64,000 nt of DNA from Rhizobium sp. TH2. Its GTDB lineage: Bacteria > Pseudomonadota > Alphaproteobacteria > Rhizobiales > Rhizobiaceae. This document shows positions 28,154 through 36,728 of the stretch, piece by piece (the first letter of the stretch is position 1; the number at the start of each line of letters is the position of its first letter). The DNA lies in NCBI RefSeq assembly GCF_024707525.1, contig NZ_CP062231.1, forward strand, positions 2,604,001 through 2,668,000, in the 5' to 3' direction. The translations under genes were made by a program, and so were the position numbers. The notes under the pieces were generated by a model, which was given only the letters and a program-made list of their open reading frames with translations, did not search any database and had not been told where the DNA came from.

Positions 28154-29863
28154 TCAGTTGCCGGTCGGCATCGGCATACTGAAGCCACCCTTTTCAAGTT
28201 GCTCCCGCATCCACTGGAATTGCTGGTATTTTGTAATTTCGATGGGGCCGGTATAAACTTCGCTCTGCAGCTTCCTCGGCGGATATTGGACGTAGGTTTT
28301 CATCAGGTCCTTGATGGCCGCGCTGATTGTGACCATTGTCCAAGTACGTTCTGTATAGTTGTTCATGAACAGATCATACCGCTCCTGCGGGTCCTGCCAG
28401 AGGTCGAAGACCTGCGGCACCGTGGCAACGTAACTACTCGGCCCCTTCCAGCCGAGATTGGTATCAACGGCCAGACCACCGGTGTTGGCACCATCGTCTC
28501 CGCGCAGGTTGAACACGGCTTTATAGTTGCCGACGCGGGCGGCGCCCGGCGAAAGTTCGTTTTCCGTGAAGTAGAACCACGAAGTCCGCTCCGACTTGCC
28601 GGTGCCGAGCAGGATCGGCGACATGTCGTAGCTGTCGAACATGGTCGGCTTGCCTTCAAGGTCTTCGGTCGGAAGCGGAACACCCGCAACCGACGCAAAG
28701 GTGGCCATCAGGTCGAGACCGCCGACGATGTCGTGGTTCTTCGTGTCGGGCTTGATCTTGCCCGGCCAGATCGCGATTGCCGGCACGCGGTTGCCGCCTT
28801 CGCGAACCGTACCCTTCGTTCCCCGGAACGGCGTGTAGCCGGCATCCGGATAGACATCCTGCCAGGCGCCGTTGTCGGTGGTGTAGAAGATCAGTGTATT
28901 CTTATCGAGGCCGGTCTCGCGGAGCTTATCGAGGATGCGGCCGATGCGGGTGTCGAGTTCAACGACGCTGTCGGCATATTTCGACTTCGACATCGACTTA
29001 TGCTCGAATTCCGGCGCCGGCAGGTTCGGCTGGTGGACCTTCATAAAGTTGACGTCGATAAAGAACGGCTTGTCGGATTTCGACGCCTGCTCGAGGAAGT
29101 CGATGGCTGCCTTCTCGACATAGCTGTCGAAGAAGGGAATGCCGACCACGCCCGGCTTTCCGTCGATGACTGGCGTATCGACATATTGGCCGTTGATCTT
29201 GAATTCCTCGACAGCCTTCTCGCCGGCCTTCGCCGACAGCGCGCCCTGCGTCACCTTCTGAAACATTGCCCGCAGTTTCGGATCCATGTCCGGGAACCAC
29301 GTCGGGTCGGCATAGGTATAGGCATTGAGGTGATAGAGACCGACATACTTCATCTCGTCGAAGCCGTGCGCATTCGGAAGCGCATAATCGGCTTCGCCGA
29401 GATGCCATTTGCCGGTGAAGTAGGTCTGGTATCCGCCGCGCTTCAGAACCGACGCGAGCGTCCACTCGGCGGCCGGCAGGCCGCCGCCCTGGCCCTGGAA
29501 CGCCACGGTGGTCATGCCGCTGCGATTGGGAATCCGTCCGGTGATCATCGCCGCACGACCCGGCGTGCAGCTTGGCTGGGCATAGAAGGAAAAGAAGGTC
29601 ATCCCCTCGTCGGCCATCTTGTCGATATTCGGAGTGGGTATGCCTCGTCCCTCTCCGCCGCCGTAAGGCCCAAGGTCGCCGTAGCCGGTGTCATCCGAGA
29701 CGATCAGTAGAATATTGGGTTTCGAAGACTGGGCTTGCGCCGGCGCCGACATCAGGGCGACGGATGCCATCAATGCCGCGCCGGACGCAAGGAGAGTCCG
29801 CCTGGTCACCTCCATCCTGGAAGCTTTGCGAGGCTGTTCTTTCCGATCAGTTTCATTACACAT
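28154..29863 (-). CDS. Arylsulfatase, Tat-exported
   Basis: 569 residues; ATG at 29863 has GGGAGGA upstream. A Tat-type signal (TRRTLLASGAALM) follows a 16-residue N-terminal extension, with cleavage near AQA-QSS. The S1 sulfatase core shows NILLIVSDDTGYGDLG with metal-binding DD, then PSCTPGRAAMITGR, where C99-x-P-x-R103 is the site converted to formylglycine. TGKWHLGE, NFMKVHQPNLP and TTDNGAWQD complete the metal and sulfate site. The mature enzyme hydrolyses sulfate esters in the periplasm. The formylglycine-generating enzyme is not in this window. Confidence 0.93.
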   Translation of the reverse strand: MCNETDRKEQPRKASRMEVTRRTLLASGAALMASVALMSAPAQAQSSKPNILLIVSDDTGYGDLGPYGGGEGRGIPTPNIDKMADEGMTFFSFYAQPSCTPGRAAMITGRIPNRSGMTTVAFQGQGGGLPAAEWTLASVLKRGGYQTYFTGKWHLGEADYALPNAHGFDEMKYVGLYHLNAYTYADPTWFPDMDPKLRAMFQKVTQGALSAKAGEKAVEEFKINGQYVDTPVIDGKPGVVGIPFFDSYVEKAAIDFLEQASKSDKPFFIDVNFMKVHQPNLPAPEFEHKSMSKSKYADSVVELDTRIGRILDKLRETGLDKNTLIFYTTDNGAWQDVYPDAGYTPFRGTKGTVREGGNRVPAIAIWPGKIKPDTKNHDIVGGLDLMATFASVAGVPLPTEDLEGKPTMFDSYDMSPILLGTGKSERTSWFYFTENELSPGAARVGNYKAVFNLRGDDGANTGGLAVDTNLGWKGPSSYVATVPQVFDLWQDPQERYDLFMNNYTERTWTMVTISAAIKDLMKTYVQYPPRKLQSEVYTGPIEITKYQQFQWMREQLEKGGFSMPMPTGN

Positions 29864-30484
29864 GTTCAGGGTCCTCCCGTTGCAGTGACTAAAATCGCCG
29901 GGTCACAAAAGACGCGGCCATAGCGCGCCAGACGTCGAATTCTGCAATTTCAATATGGAAATGCCCGTCCGGCCCACGAGCGCTAGAGCAGTGCAAGGAC
30001 AGGGCGGAGAATGCCGCGTGCTCAAGGTGGCAGGCGAGCGAGACCGTAGTTGCACCGTACTATCGCCCACAAGTACGTTACGGTAACATCGCTGTAATTT
30101 ACGTGCGATGTAGAATGCGTCGGCAGTCAATCTGAGATAGACTAATCCGCCTGCTTTTCCGTCCTGTCCTTGACGGGGTGAATGTTGGTTTTCGATCGTC
30201 GTCAGCGGGCTGGTCGCACTCCACCTGACACTGTTCGCGGTTCGAAGAGAATCCAATTGGATCAAGAGTGCACGGGGCCGCGTCTATTTCACCATGGTCG
30301 CGCTTCTCTACCTTTCCGCCCTCTTGGAAACTGCGAGCACTTTGAACCAAGCGGATAACCCTCCCCATGAAAGCTTGTCGATCGCTGAGTCTGGCAGTAC
30401 CGTCCGCATCCTCCCGGGTTGTCCACACTGGGAGAGTTAAGGTATTTCGATATTTTCTGGGCCCACTTCGGGAGGATTTTACAA
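29864..30484. other. Intergenic region between divergent sulfatase and SDR genes
   Basis: About 620 bp with no supported gene; open frames here lack ribosome binding sites and domain-like composition. It holds promoters for both flanking genes and the palindromic site at 30071-30086. The ribosome binding site of the SDR gene (GGGAGGA) is at its right end. Confidence 0.5.
30071..30086. promoter_or_regulatory. Operator-like site AAGTACGTTACGGTAA
   Basis: The core GTTAC-G-GTAAC is a perfect dyad. The 16-bp site matches 15 of 16 bases of the site upstream of the DUF3302/HlyD operon (39847-39862, opposite orientation). The size and symmetry suit a TetR-family repressor, but no regulator gene is nearby. 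It is 207 bp before the sulfatase start and about 400 bp before the SDR start. Confidence 0.4.
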
Positions 30485-31213
30485 ATGACCCAATCGCTTG
30501 CGGGCAAGACCGCCATCGTCACGGGCGCCAGCTCCGGTATCGGCCGCGCAGCCGCCCGCGCGCTGGTCAAGGAAGGCGTCCAGGTTGCATTGGTGGCACG
30601 CTCGAAGGACAAGCTCGACGCGTTGGCTCGAGAACTAGGGGGCCAAACGCTGGCCGTTCCTGCCGACCTCACGGTCGCGACCGAGGTCGATGCCATGGTG
30701 GAGACGGTTGCAGGCGCGTTCGGCAGGATCGATATCCTGTTTGCCAATGCGGGCAGCTATGTGCCGGGCGTCGTGGCGGAAGGCGATGCCGACCAGTGGG
30801 ACGCGATGCTTTCGGTCAATGTCAACTCGATCTTTCGCGCCATAAGGGCCGTTTTGCCGGGAATGATCGAACGCAGGACCGGCGAGATCGTTGTCACCAG
30901 CTCGATTTCGGGCCATCAGGCCTTGCATTGGGAACCGGTCTATTCGGCGTCCAAGCACGCCGTGCAATCCTTCGTCCACGGCCTGCGCCGCCAGGTCGCG
31001 CCGCACAACATCCGGGTGGGGTCGCTTGCACCCGGCATCGTACTCAACGAATTGTGGGGTATAACCGACCCGGAGGAAATCGAGCGCCGGGTTGCCGCCC
31101 ATGAAGGGCTGCGCAGCGAAGACGTGGCTGATGCGCTGATTTTCATGCTGACCCGCCCCGCCAACGCCACTGTCCGCGACCTCGTGTTGCTGCCTCAGAA
31201 CCAGGATATTTGA
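30485..31213 (+). CDS. Short-chain dehydrogenase/reductase (SDR)
   Basis: 242 residues from ATG at 30485, with GGGAGGA 8 nt upstream. Classical SDR: TGASSGIGRAAA cofactor loop (12-23), FANAGSY (NAG motif, about 85), a catalytic Ser in TSSISG and Y-x3-K in YSASKHA (about 156-160), and an adenine-binding D in PADLTV. The Arg after the first strand (VARSKDK) suggests NADP preference. Substrate unknown. Confidence 0.9.
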   Translation: MTQSLAGKTAIVTGASSGIGRAAARALVKEGVQVALVARSKDKLDALARELGGQTLAVPADLTVATEVDAMVETVAGAFGRIDILFANAGSYVPGVVAEGDADQWDAMLSVNVNSIFRAIRAVLPGMIERRTGEIVVTSSISGHQALHWEPVYSASKHAVQSFVHGLRRQVAPHNIRVGSLAPGIVLNELWGITDPEEIERRVAAHEGLRSEDVADALIFMLTRPANATVRDLVLLPQNQDI

Positions 31214-31300
31214 CAGGACGCGGCCTGGAGCAGGCGCGATATGCCCGAGCGATCTTGAAAACCGCAGTCTCCAGGATGATCCATCCCGGGTTCAGAATTG

Positions 31301-31828
31301 TTAGCGCTCAAAACCCATTGAGTGGTTGGGCCGCCTCAACTCCAGATACACACTATCGCACCACTCGTCCCCAATCAGCCAAGTCGCCTGCTTGCGCCCC
31401 GTCTCCACGAATCCCAGTTTTCCCAGCAGCCCGAGCGAGGCCTGGTTGCGGGGATCGACGTCGGCGGTGATTGCGCCCATGCCGGGCCGCCCGAAGGCGC
31501 GGGCGATGAGGGCGGACAGGCATTCGTGCGCCAGCCCCTGCCCCCAGCAATCCGGATGGAAGATGTAGCCGATCTCCGGCAGGCGCCAGAAGCCGGCCTT
31601 GCCGATCACGCGGCCCTCGAAGGTGACGATGAAGTCGTCGCTTTCACCTTCCGGCGAGGCCATCATGGCTTTCAGCCACTCCCGGCTCTCGCCGAGATTC
31701 TTGTGCGGCAGCGTCGACCAGTAGCGCATGGCGACGGGATTGGAGAGGATGGCGTGCATCGCGCCGAGATCGCGCACTTCGGCCCGCCGCATGGTCAGGC
31801 GGGCCGTCTTGACGATGTTGTCTTCCAT
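31301..31828 (-). CDS. GNAT family N-acetyltransferase (RimJ/RimL type)
   Basis: 175 residues: TARLTMRRAEVRDLGAMHAILSNPVAM is the RimJ/L start. The acetyl-CoA loop is in the segment GYIFHPDCWGQGLAHECLSALIARAFG (motif A, with Q/R-x2-G-x-G/A degenerate as WGQGLA). DVDPRNQASLGLLGKLGFVETG is motif B. Substrate unknown; the family acetylates protein N-termini, antibiotics or small amines. It converges on the SDR gene with an 87-bp gap. Confidence 0.88.
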   Translation of the reverse strand: MEDNIVKTARLTMRRAEVRDLGAMHAILSNPVAMRYWSTLPHKNLGESREWLKAMMASPEGESDDFIVTFEGRVIGKAGFWRLPEIGYIFHPDCWGQGLAHECLSALIARAFGRPGMGAITADVDPRNQASLGLLGKLGFVETGRKQATWLIGDEWCDSVYLELRRPNHSMGFER

Positions 31829-31949
31829 ATCCGCCCCACGACCGCGCTCAATCGAAATAGCGGGAGCGTTCTAGCGCTGCGGGGTAGAATCGACAACCTT
31901 TTCGTCGGTCACCGGCAGGGGATAGGCGCCCCTGCCAGGCGCTTCATGC

Positions 31950-33734
31950 TCAGAATTCTTCCCAGCTGCTTTCCTTGGCGAGCGCCTGCCCGCCAAATGC
32001 CGGTTTGACGACGTTGACGGCGCTGCGCACGGGACGCGGTGCCGGGACAGGCGATGGCCTCGCCATCTCGGCGTGAACCTTCTGGAGCCGGCCGACATTG
32101 AATTGGCCGAGCTGCTGCAACAGCGAGGCGAGCTCCGATGCCAGTGAATGGCTGGCGGCGCTGGCCTCCTCGACCGTGGCGGCATTCTGCTGCGTGCCGT
32201 GGTCCATCTGGGTGACGGCGGTATTGATTTCCTTGAGGCCTGTCGCCTGTTCGCGGGCGGATTCGACGATCGCCTTGACGTTGCCGTCGATCTCGCTGAC
32301 CTGACCGACGATGGATGTCAGTGCCGCACCCGTCTCATGCACCAGCGCCACGCCCGCCTTGACCTGATCGGACGAGGCGTTGATCAACGCCTTGATTTCC
32401 TTTGCGGCCTTGGCCGAGCGCTGGGCGAGTTCACGCACTTCCTGCGCCACGACGGCAAAACCCTTGCCCGCCTCGCCTGCACGCGCCGCCTCGACACCGG
32501 CATTGAGCGCCAGCAGGTTGGTCTGGAAGGCGATCTCGTCGATGACGCCGATGATCGAGGAAATCTCGGTGGAGGACTGTTCGATCCTGCCCATGGCCTC
32601 GATGGCGGTCTGCACCACCGCGCCGGACTTCTCGGCGGCCGAACGGGTAGCGGTGACCAGCGTACCGGCATCCGCGGCACGCTTCGACGAATCCTGGACG
32701 GTCGTGGTGACCTCTTCGAGGGCCGCGGCTGTCTCCTCGACCGAAGCTGCCTGCTGCTCAAGGCGCTTGGCGAAATTGGCAGACGTTTCCTGGAGCTGCC
32801 GGGCGTTCGAATTGATGCTCTCGGTGCTCTCGTAGATGTCCCTGACGACGCCGCTGAGCTTTTCCACGGTGCGGTTGAAGTCGGTCCGGGTCTGTTCCAT
32901 GCTCGGCGTGAACGGTTGGGTGAGCGTCGCTGTCAGGTCGCCTTCGGCGAGCTTGCCGATCGCGGCACCCAGCTCGTCGACCGAGGTCATGCGGCTCGTG
33001 ACGTCGGTGGCGAACTTGATGACCTTGCAGACCTTCCCCTTGTCGTCAAAAATCGGGTTGTAGGCCGCCTGGATCCAGATCGGCTTGCCTGATTTGCCGT
33101 AGCGGACGAATTCGTCCGAATGGTATTTGCCCGATGCGAGCGATTTCCAGAAATCCCGGTAGGCTTCGCTCTTGGCATAGGTCTGGTCGCAGAACATCGC
33201 ATGGTGCTTGCCGCGAATTTCCTCGATCGAATAGCCGAGCGTCAGGAGGAAATTTTCGTTGGCGTCGAGAATGGTGCCGTCCGGTTTGAACTCGATGACG
33301 GCCTGGGAGAGGGAGATGGCGCTAAGCTTGCCGTCGTCGTCCAATGCCTTGAGTTTGCTGGCGGTGATGTCGGTCGCTATCTTGATAATCTTGACGACCT
33401 TTCCGCCGCGCATCAGCGGATTGTAGGATGCCTCGATCCAGATTTCGCGCCCGCCCTTGGCAAATCGCTTGTACTGGCTGCGGTCGAACTGGCCCGATTT
33501 GAGCCTTGCCCAGAATTCCCTGTATTCGCCGGTCTTGGCATAAGCGTCATCGACGAACATCGAATGGTGTTTTCCGACGATCTCGTTCAAGGAGTACCCC
33601 AGCGCATCGCAGAAATTCTTGTTGGCATCGAGTATCACACCGTCCGGCGTGAATTTGATGACGGCTTGTGACCGGCCTATGGCATTCATTTCTTCTGCTG
33701 CGTCGCGTCCGAACAAACTTCCAAAACCCGTCAT
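31950..33734 (-). CDS. Cytoplasmic chemoreceptor with two PAS domains
   Basis: 594 residues, no membrane helix. Two PAS domains in tandem (about 20-130 and 142-250) share the pattern SQAVI-F-PDG-ILDAN-NF, GYS-EI-GKHH-MF and end in a PAC strand ([12 protein letters not shown]). Then a short HAMP-like linker and the signalling helices with [23 protein letters not shown]. The C-terminus is SSWEEF, the same tether type as the two membrane receptors. PAS pairs of this kind often bind haem or flavin; no diagnostic residue can be named here. Confidence 0.92.
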   Translation of the reverse strand: MTGFGSLFGRDAAEEMNAIGRSQAVIKFTPDGVILDANKNFCDALGYSLNEIVGKHHSMFVDDAYAKTGEYREFWARLKSGQFDRSQYKRFAKGGREIWIEASYNPLMRGGKVVKIIKIATDITASKLKALDDDGKLSAISLSQAVIEFKPDGTILDANENFLLTLGYSIEEIRGKHHAMFCDQTYAKSEAYRDFWKSLASGKYHSDEFVRYGKSGKPIWIQAAYNPIFDDKGKVCKVIKFATDVTSRMTSVDELGAAIGKLAEGDLTATLTQPFTPSMEQTRTDFNRTVEKLSGVVRDIYESTESINSNARQLQETSANFAKRLEQQAASVEETAAALEEVTTTVQDSSKRAADAGTLVTATRSAAEKSGAVVQTAIEAMGRIEQSSTEISSIIGVIDEIAFQTNLLALNAGVEAARAGEAGKGFAVVAQEVRELAQRSAKAAKEIKALINASSDQVKAGVALVHETGAALTSIVGQVSEIDGNVKAIVESAREQATGLKEINTAVTQMDHGTQQNAATVEEASAASHSLASELASLLQQLGQFNVGRLQKVHAEMARPSPVPAPRPVRSAVNVVKPAFGGQALAKESSWEEF

Positions 33735-34272
33735 CGCCTACACCCCTGGATCGCAATCTTCGCACCCTGCGTCTCAACGAGAGTGCTAAACACTGATTAA
33801 CACTAAGTTAAACGCAGTTGGTAGATTTCACACGCTGAGATTAAAACTCCAGCTTCAGTTATACGGCAGTGCGAATTTGCGTATTACCTTAGACTTGAAC
33901 CAGTAAGAGCAATATATTGGCCAGCTTATTGCGCCATAAAAATGTTTAATATTATCTTGTGTATATTCCATTTATCACATCTTTATAGAAATATTTCAAT
34001 AATTCTAAAATATACTTATAGAACAATATTAGTTATTCGGAGTGAGATGCACCATTATTATTGGGAGAGACATAAATTGGATTTGCAACCAACCTTGATG
34101 ATATCGCGTTTTGTCGGCAATCACCGGACGGATGGGGCGAATCTCGGATACTCTGGAAGAAGGTCGATAAGCTTTGAGGATACTTAGCTGCATAAATTTT
34201 TAACGATCAAATCAAATCTTCCTAGAAATATTCGGCGTAGATTTCACTGCCAAGCGTCAATTCGAGAAGACA
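33735..34272. other. AT-rich intergenic island
   Basis: About 540 bp, markedly AT-rich from about 33830 to 34250. A 46-codon frame from an ATG near 34050 has GGAG before it, but no domain-like content, and is not called. There are no tRNA, transposase or repeat signals. It may be a remnant of transferred DNA or a large promoter region for the small gene at 34273. Confidence 0.4.
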
Positions 34273-34614
34273 ATGGTGCAGGTCGTCACAGTTTCCGCCA
34301 ACACAGCAGCCTATGCGGCCGAGCCGCTCAAGGCCAGCGCCCGTGTGAGCGGCAGCTCGCCGTCCGAACAAACCGTGAAGGCACTCGCCGCCCAGGCGCG
34401 CAAATCCGGCGATTTGCAGCAGAAAGTGCTGATGAACGTGGTGCAGCCGCCTGCCCTTGCGCTGTTCTTCCTCACAGCCGAACAGCAGCCGCAATCCACA
34501 CTCGACATGGCAAGGCAGGAATATATGCTCAATGCGGGCGAGAATGAACCGGAATCTGACGATCAGACGGAATCCCCGGATGTCCTCTCCGACGATCGCG
34601 TCGATCCCGTCTGA
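34273..34614 (+). CDS. Hypothetical small protein
   Basis: 113 residues, no signal peptide. Ala/Ser-rich N-terminal half, a helix VKALAAQARKSGDLQQKVLMNVVQPP, then an acidic, disordered C-terminus (ENEPESDDQTESPD). The codon usage is high-GC like the core genes, which supports coding, but no family is recognised. It ends about 130 bp before the glycine riboswitch. Confidence 0.5.
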   Translation: MVQVVTVSANTAAYAAEPLKASARVSGSSPSEQTVKALAAQARKSGDLQQKVLMNVVQPPALALFFLTAEQQPQSTLDMARQEYMLNAGENEPESDDQTESPDVLSDDRVDPV

Positions 34615-34746
34615 CCGACACGTCTGATGCGAGCGGGCCGACGCCCCGCCGGTCATCTCCTCTTTCATCACAGCGACAAATGTTGCGACAAAAGCGTCAC
34701 CGCCTCTTGCCAGAGCGACGCTGGCGGGTCTATCAAGTGGCGTCCC

Positions 34747-34920
34747 GCTGGGAGAATCCACGTGAAAACGTGGTGCCGAAGGAGCAACCGCCCCGGAAAC
34801 TCTCAGGCAAAAGGACCAGCGGACAGGTTACGGAACTCTGGAGAACGGCGCGTTTGCGAGGAGCAGATAGGCGCCTGCCGAAGGGATAACAATCTCAGGC
34901 ATCAGGACAGAGGGGGCTTA
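34747..34920 (+). promoter_or_regulatory. Tandem glycine riboswitch upstream of gcvT
   Basis: Two aptamers. Aptamer 1 (about 34747-34826) has GGGAGA, a long P2/P3a arm (CCACGTGAAAACGTGG), GCCGAAGGAGCAA, and CTCTCAGGCAAAAGGACC. Aptamer 2 (about 34834-34920) has CTGGAGA, GCCGAAGGGATAACAATCTCAGGCATCAGGACAGAGGG split over two elements. Both cores match the GCCGAAGG ... CTCAGGC-AAAGGAC consensus. In other bacteria glycine binding turns on gcv expression. The expression platform runs into the gcvT start. Confidence 0.93.
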
Positions 34921-34990
34921 AGTCACGCGGGCGCCTGCCAAAGGCCCCGTTCTTGAGCAGGTGCGTGAGCGCCGAACCGGAGACCGCCTC

Positions 34991-36127
34991 GTGGATGATG
35001 CCCCCCCGCTTAAAACCCCGCTTCACGCCCTTCATCTCTCGCTCGGTGCCCGCATGGTGCCTTTCGCCGGCTACGACATGCCGGTGCAATATCCCGCCGG
35101 CGTGCTGAAGGAGCATCTCGCGACCCGCTCCGCCTGCGGCTTGTTCGACGTCTCGCATATGGGACAGGTCGCGATCCGGGCGAAATCCGGGCGCATCGAG
35201 GATGCCGCACTGGCGCTTGAAAGCTTGATTCCGGTCGATATCCTCGGTTTGAAACCCGGACGCCAGCGGTATGGCCTGTTAACCAATGACGAAGGCGGCA
35301 TTCTCGACGACCTGATGGTGGCCAATCGCGGCGATCATTTCTACATGGTGGTCAACGCCTCGTGCAAGGACGCCGACTTCAAGCATATGCAGGACCATCT
35401 CGGCGATCGCTGCACATTCGAGATTCTGGCCGATCGCGCGCTGGTGGCGCTGCAGGGGCCGCATGCCGAGCAGGTGCTGGCCGAGTTTTGCCCCGAAGTG
35501 ACAGCCATGAAATTCATGGATGTCGAATATGACGATCTTCATGATGTCGATTGCATCGTCTCCCGCTCCGGCTATTCCGGCGAGGACGGGTTCGAGATTT
35601 CAATTCCCGCGGGCAAGGCGGCATTGGTCGTCCAGCGTATGCTCGACCATCCCGATTGCGAACCGGTGGGGCTTGGCGCGCGCGACAGCTTGCGGCTCGA
35701 GGCGGGCCTTTGCCTCTACGGCAACGATATCGACACAACAACGAGCCCGGTCGAGGCGGGATTGGAATGGGCAATCCAGAAGGTGCGCCGCAAGGGTGGC
35801 GCCCGCGCCGGGGGCTTTCCGGGTGCCAGTCGCATTCTAAATGAGCTTGAGAACGGTGCGACACGCAGGCGCGTGGGCCTGAAGCCCGACGGCAAGGCCC
35901 CTGTTCGTGCGCATGCGATCCTCTATGGCGACGAGGGTGGCGCCACGCGACTAGGCGAAGTCACCTCGGGCGGCTTCGGCCCGAGCGTCGATGGCCCGGT
36001 TGCCATGGGTTATGTGCCGATCTCACATTCCAACCCCGGCACCCGCGTCTTCGCTGAAGTGCGCGGCAAATTCCTGCCGGTCACCGTGACCGAGCTTCCG
36101 TTTATCAAACCGACTTACAAGCGGTGA
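34991..36127 (+). CDS. gcvT: Aminomethyltransferase (glycine cleavage T-protein)
   Basis: 378 residues from GTG at 34991, chosen because VDDAPPLKTPLH is where family similarity starts and GGAG lies upstream; an in-frame GTG 30 bp earlier is possible. GcvT moves the methylene group from the H-protein lipoyl arm to tetrahydrofolate, releasing ammonia. Visible are TPLHALHLSLGARMVPFAGYDMPV, the folate-binding acidic region near SRSGYSGEDGFEIS and ARDSLRLEAGL, and the C-terminal DGPVAMGYVP barrel. It is the first gene of gcvTHP behind the riboswitch. Confidence 0.95.
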   Translation: MDDAPPLKTPLHALHLSLGARMVPFAGYDMPVQYPAGVLKEHLATRSACGLFDVSHMGQVAIRAKSGRIEDAALALESLIPVDILGLKPGRQRYGLLTNDEGGILDDLMVANRGDHFYMVVNASCKDADFKHMQDHLGDRCTFEILADRALVALQGPHAEQVLAEFCPEVTAMKFMDVEYDDLHDVDCIVSRSGYSGEDGFEISIPAGKAALVVQRMLDHPDCEPVGLGARDSLRLEAGLCLYGNDIDTTTSPVEAGLEWAIQKVRRKGGARAGGFPGASRILNELENGATRRRVGLKPDGKAPVRAHAILYGDEGGATRLGEVTSGGFGPSVDGPVAMGYVPISHSNPGTRVFAEVRGKFLPVTVTELPFIKPTYKR

Positions 36128-36152
36128 TCATGGGCCATTTCGATCCTGGAAC

Positions 36153-36311
36153 ACCCCCCTCTGCCCTGCCGGGCATCTCCCCCTCAAGGGGGGAGATCGG
36201 GTGTAGCGCGATCCTCGCCCGTATCTCTACGCTTCGTGGGGATGCGGCATTTCAACGAGTTACCGATCTCCCCCCTTGAGGGGGAGATGTCGCGAAGCGA
36301 CAGAGGGGGGT
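36153..36311. repeat. Rhizobial palindromic intergenic repeat (RIME-like)
   Basis: 159 bp bounded by perfect 11-bp terminal inverted repeats ACCCCCCTCTG (36153-36163) and CAGAGGGGGGT (36301-36311). Inside are two further palindromes built from CATCTCCCCCTCAAGGGGGGA and its counterpart near 36275. It sits between gcvT and gcvH, so the gcv mRNA carries a large stem. The form matches short dispersed rhizobial elements; classification is from memory of the type. Confidence 0.75.
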
Positions 36312-36365
36312 GATCGTCCTGTCCTCTGCCAGAACACAATCAATCTGATCCGGAGGAAAAACTAA

Positions 36366-36728
36366 ATGTTGAAATTCACCGAAGAACACGAATGGCTGAA
36401 GATCGAGGACGGCGTCGCCACCGTCGGCATCACCACGCATGCTGCCGAGCAGCTGGGCGACCTCGTCTATGTCGAACTCCCCGAGGTCGGGGCGACATTC
36501 TCCAAAAATGACAATGCCGCCACCGTCGAGAGCGTCAAGGCCGCATCGGATGTCTTTTGTCCGCTCGACGGCGAGATCGTCGAGGTCAATGACGCCATCG
36601 TGGCACATCCGGAACTGGTCAACGCCGATCCGCAGGGTGCCGCCTGGTTCTTCAAGCTCAAGCTCGCCAATCCCGCCGATGCCGATGGCCTGATGGACGA
36701 GGAAGCCTATAGCAGGATGATCGCATAA
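36366..36728 (+). CDS. gcvH: Glycine cleavage system H-protein
   Basis: 120 residues. Lipoyl carrier: the attachment lysine is K58 in [33 protein letters not shown] precedes it, and [10 protein letters not shown] is the usual end. It shuttles the aminomethyl group between P, T and L proteins. RBS GGAGGAAAAACTAA precedes the ATG. Its TAA shares the A of the gcvP start. Confidence 0.97.
   Translation: MLKFTEEHEWLKIEDGVATVGITTHAAEQLGDLVYVELPEVGATFSKNDNAATVESVKAASDVFCPLDGEIVEVNDAIVAHPELVNADPQGAAWFFKLKLANPADADGLMDEEAYSRMIA

Noticed and set aside
33942..34187. 81-codon AT-rich frame
   Set aside because: Low-complexity AT-driven composition and no ribosome binding site at the first start.
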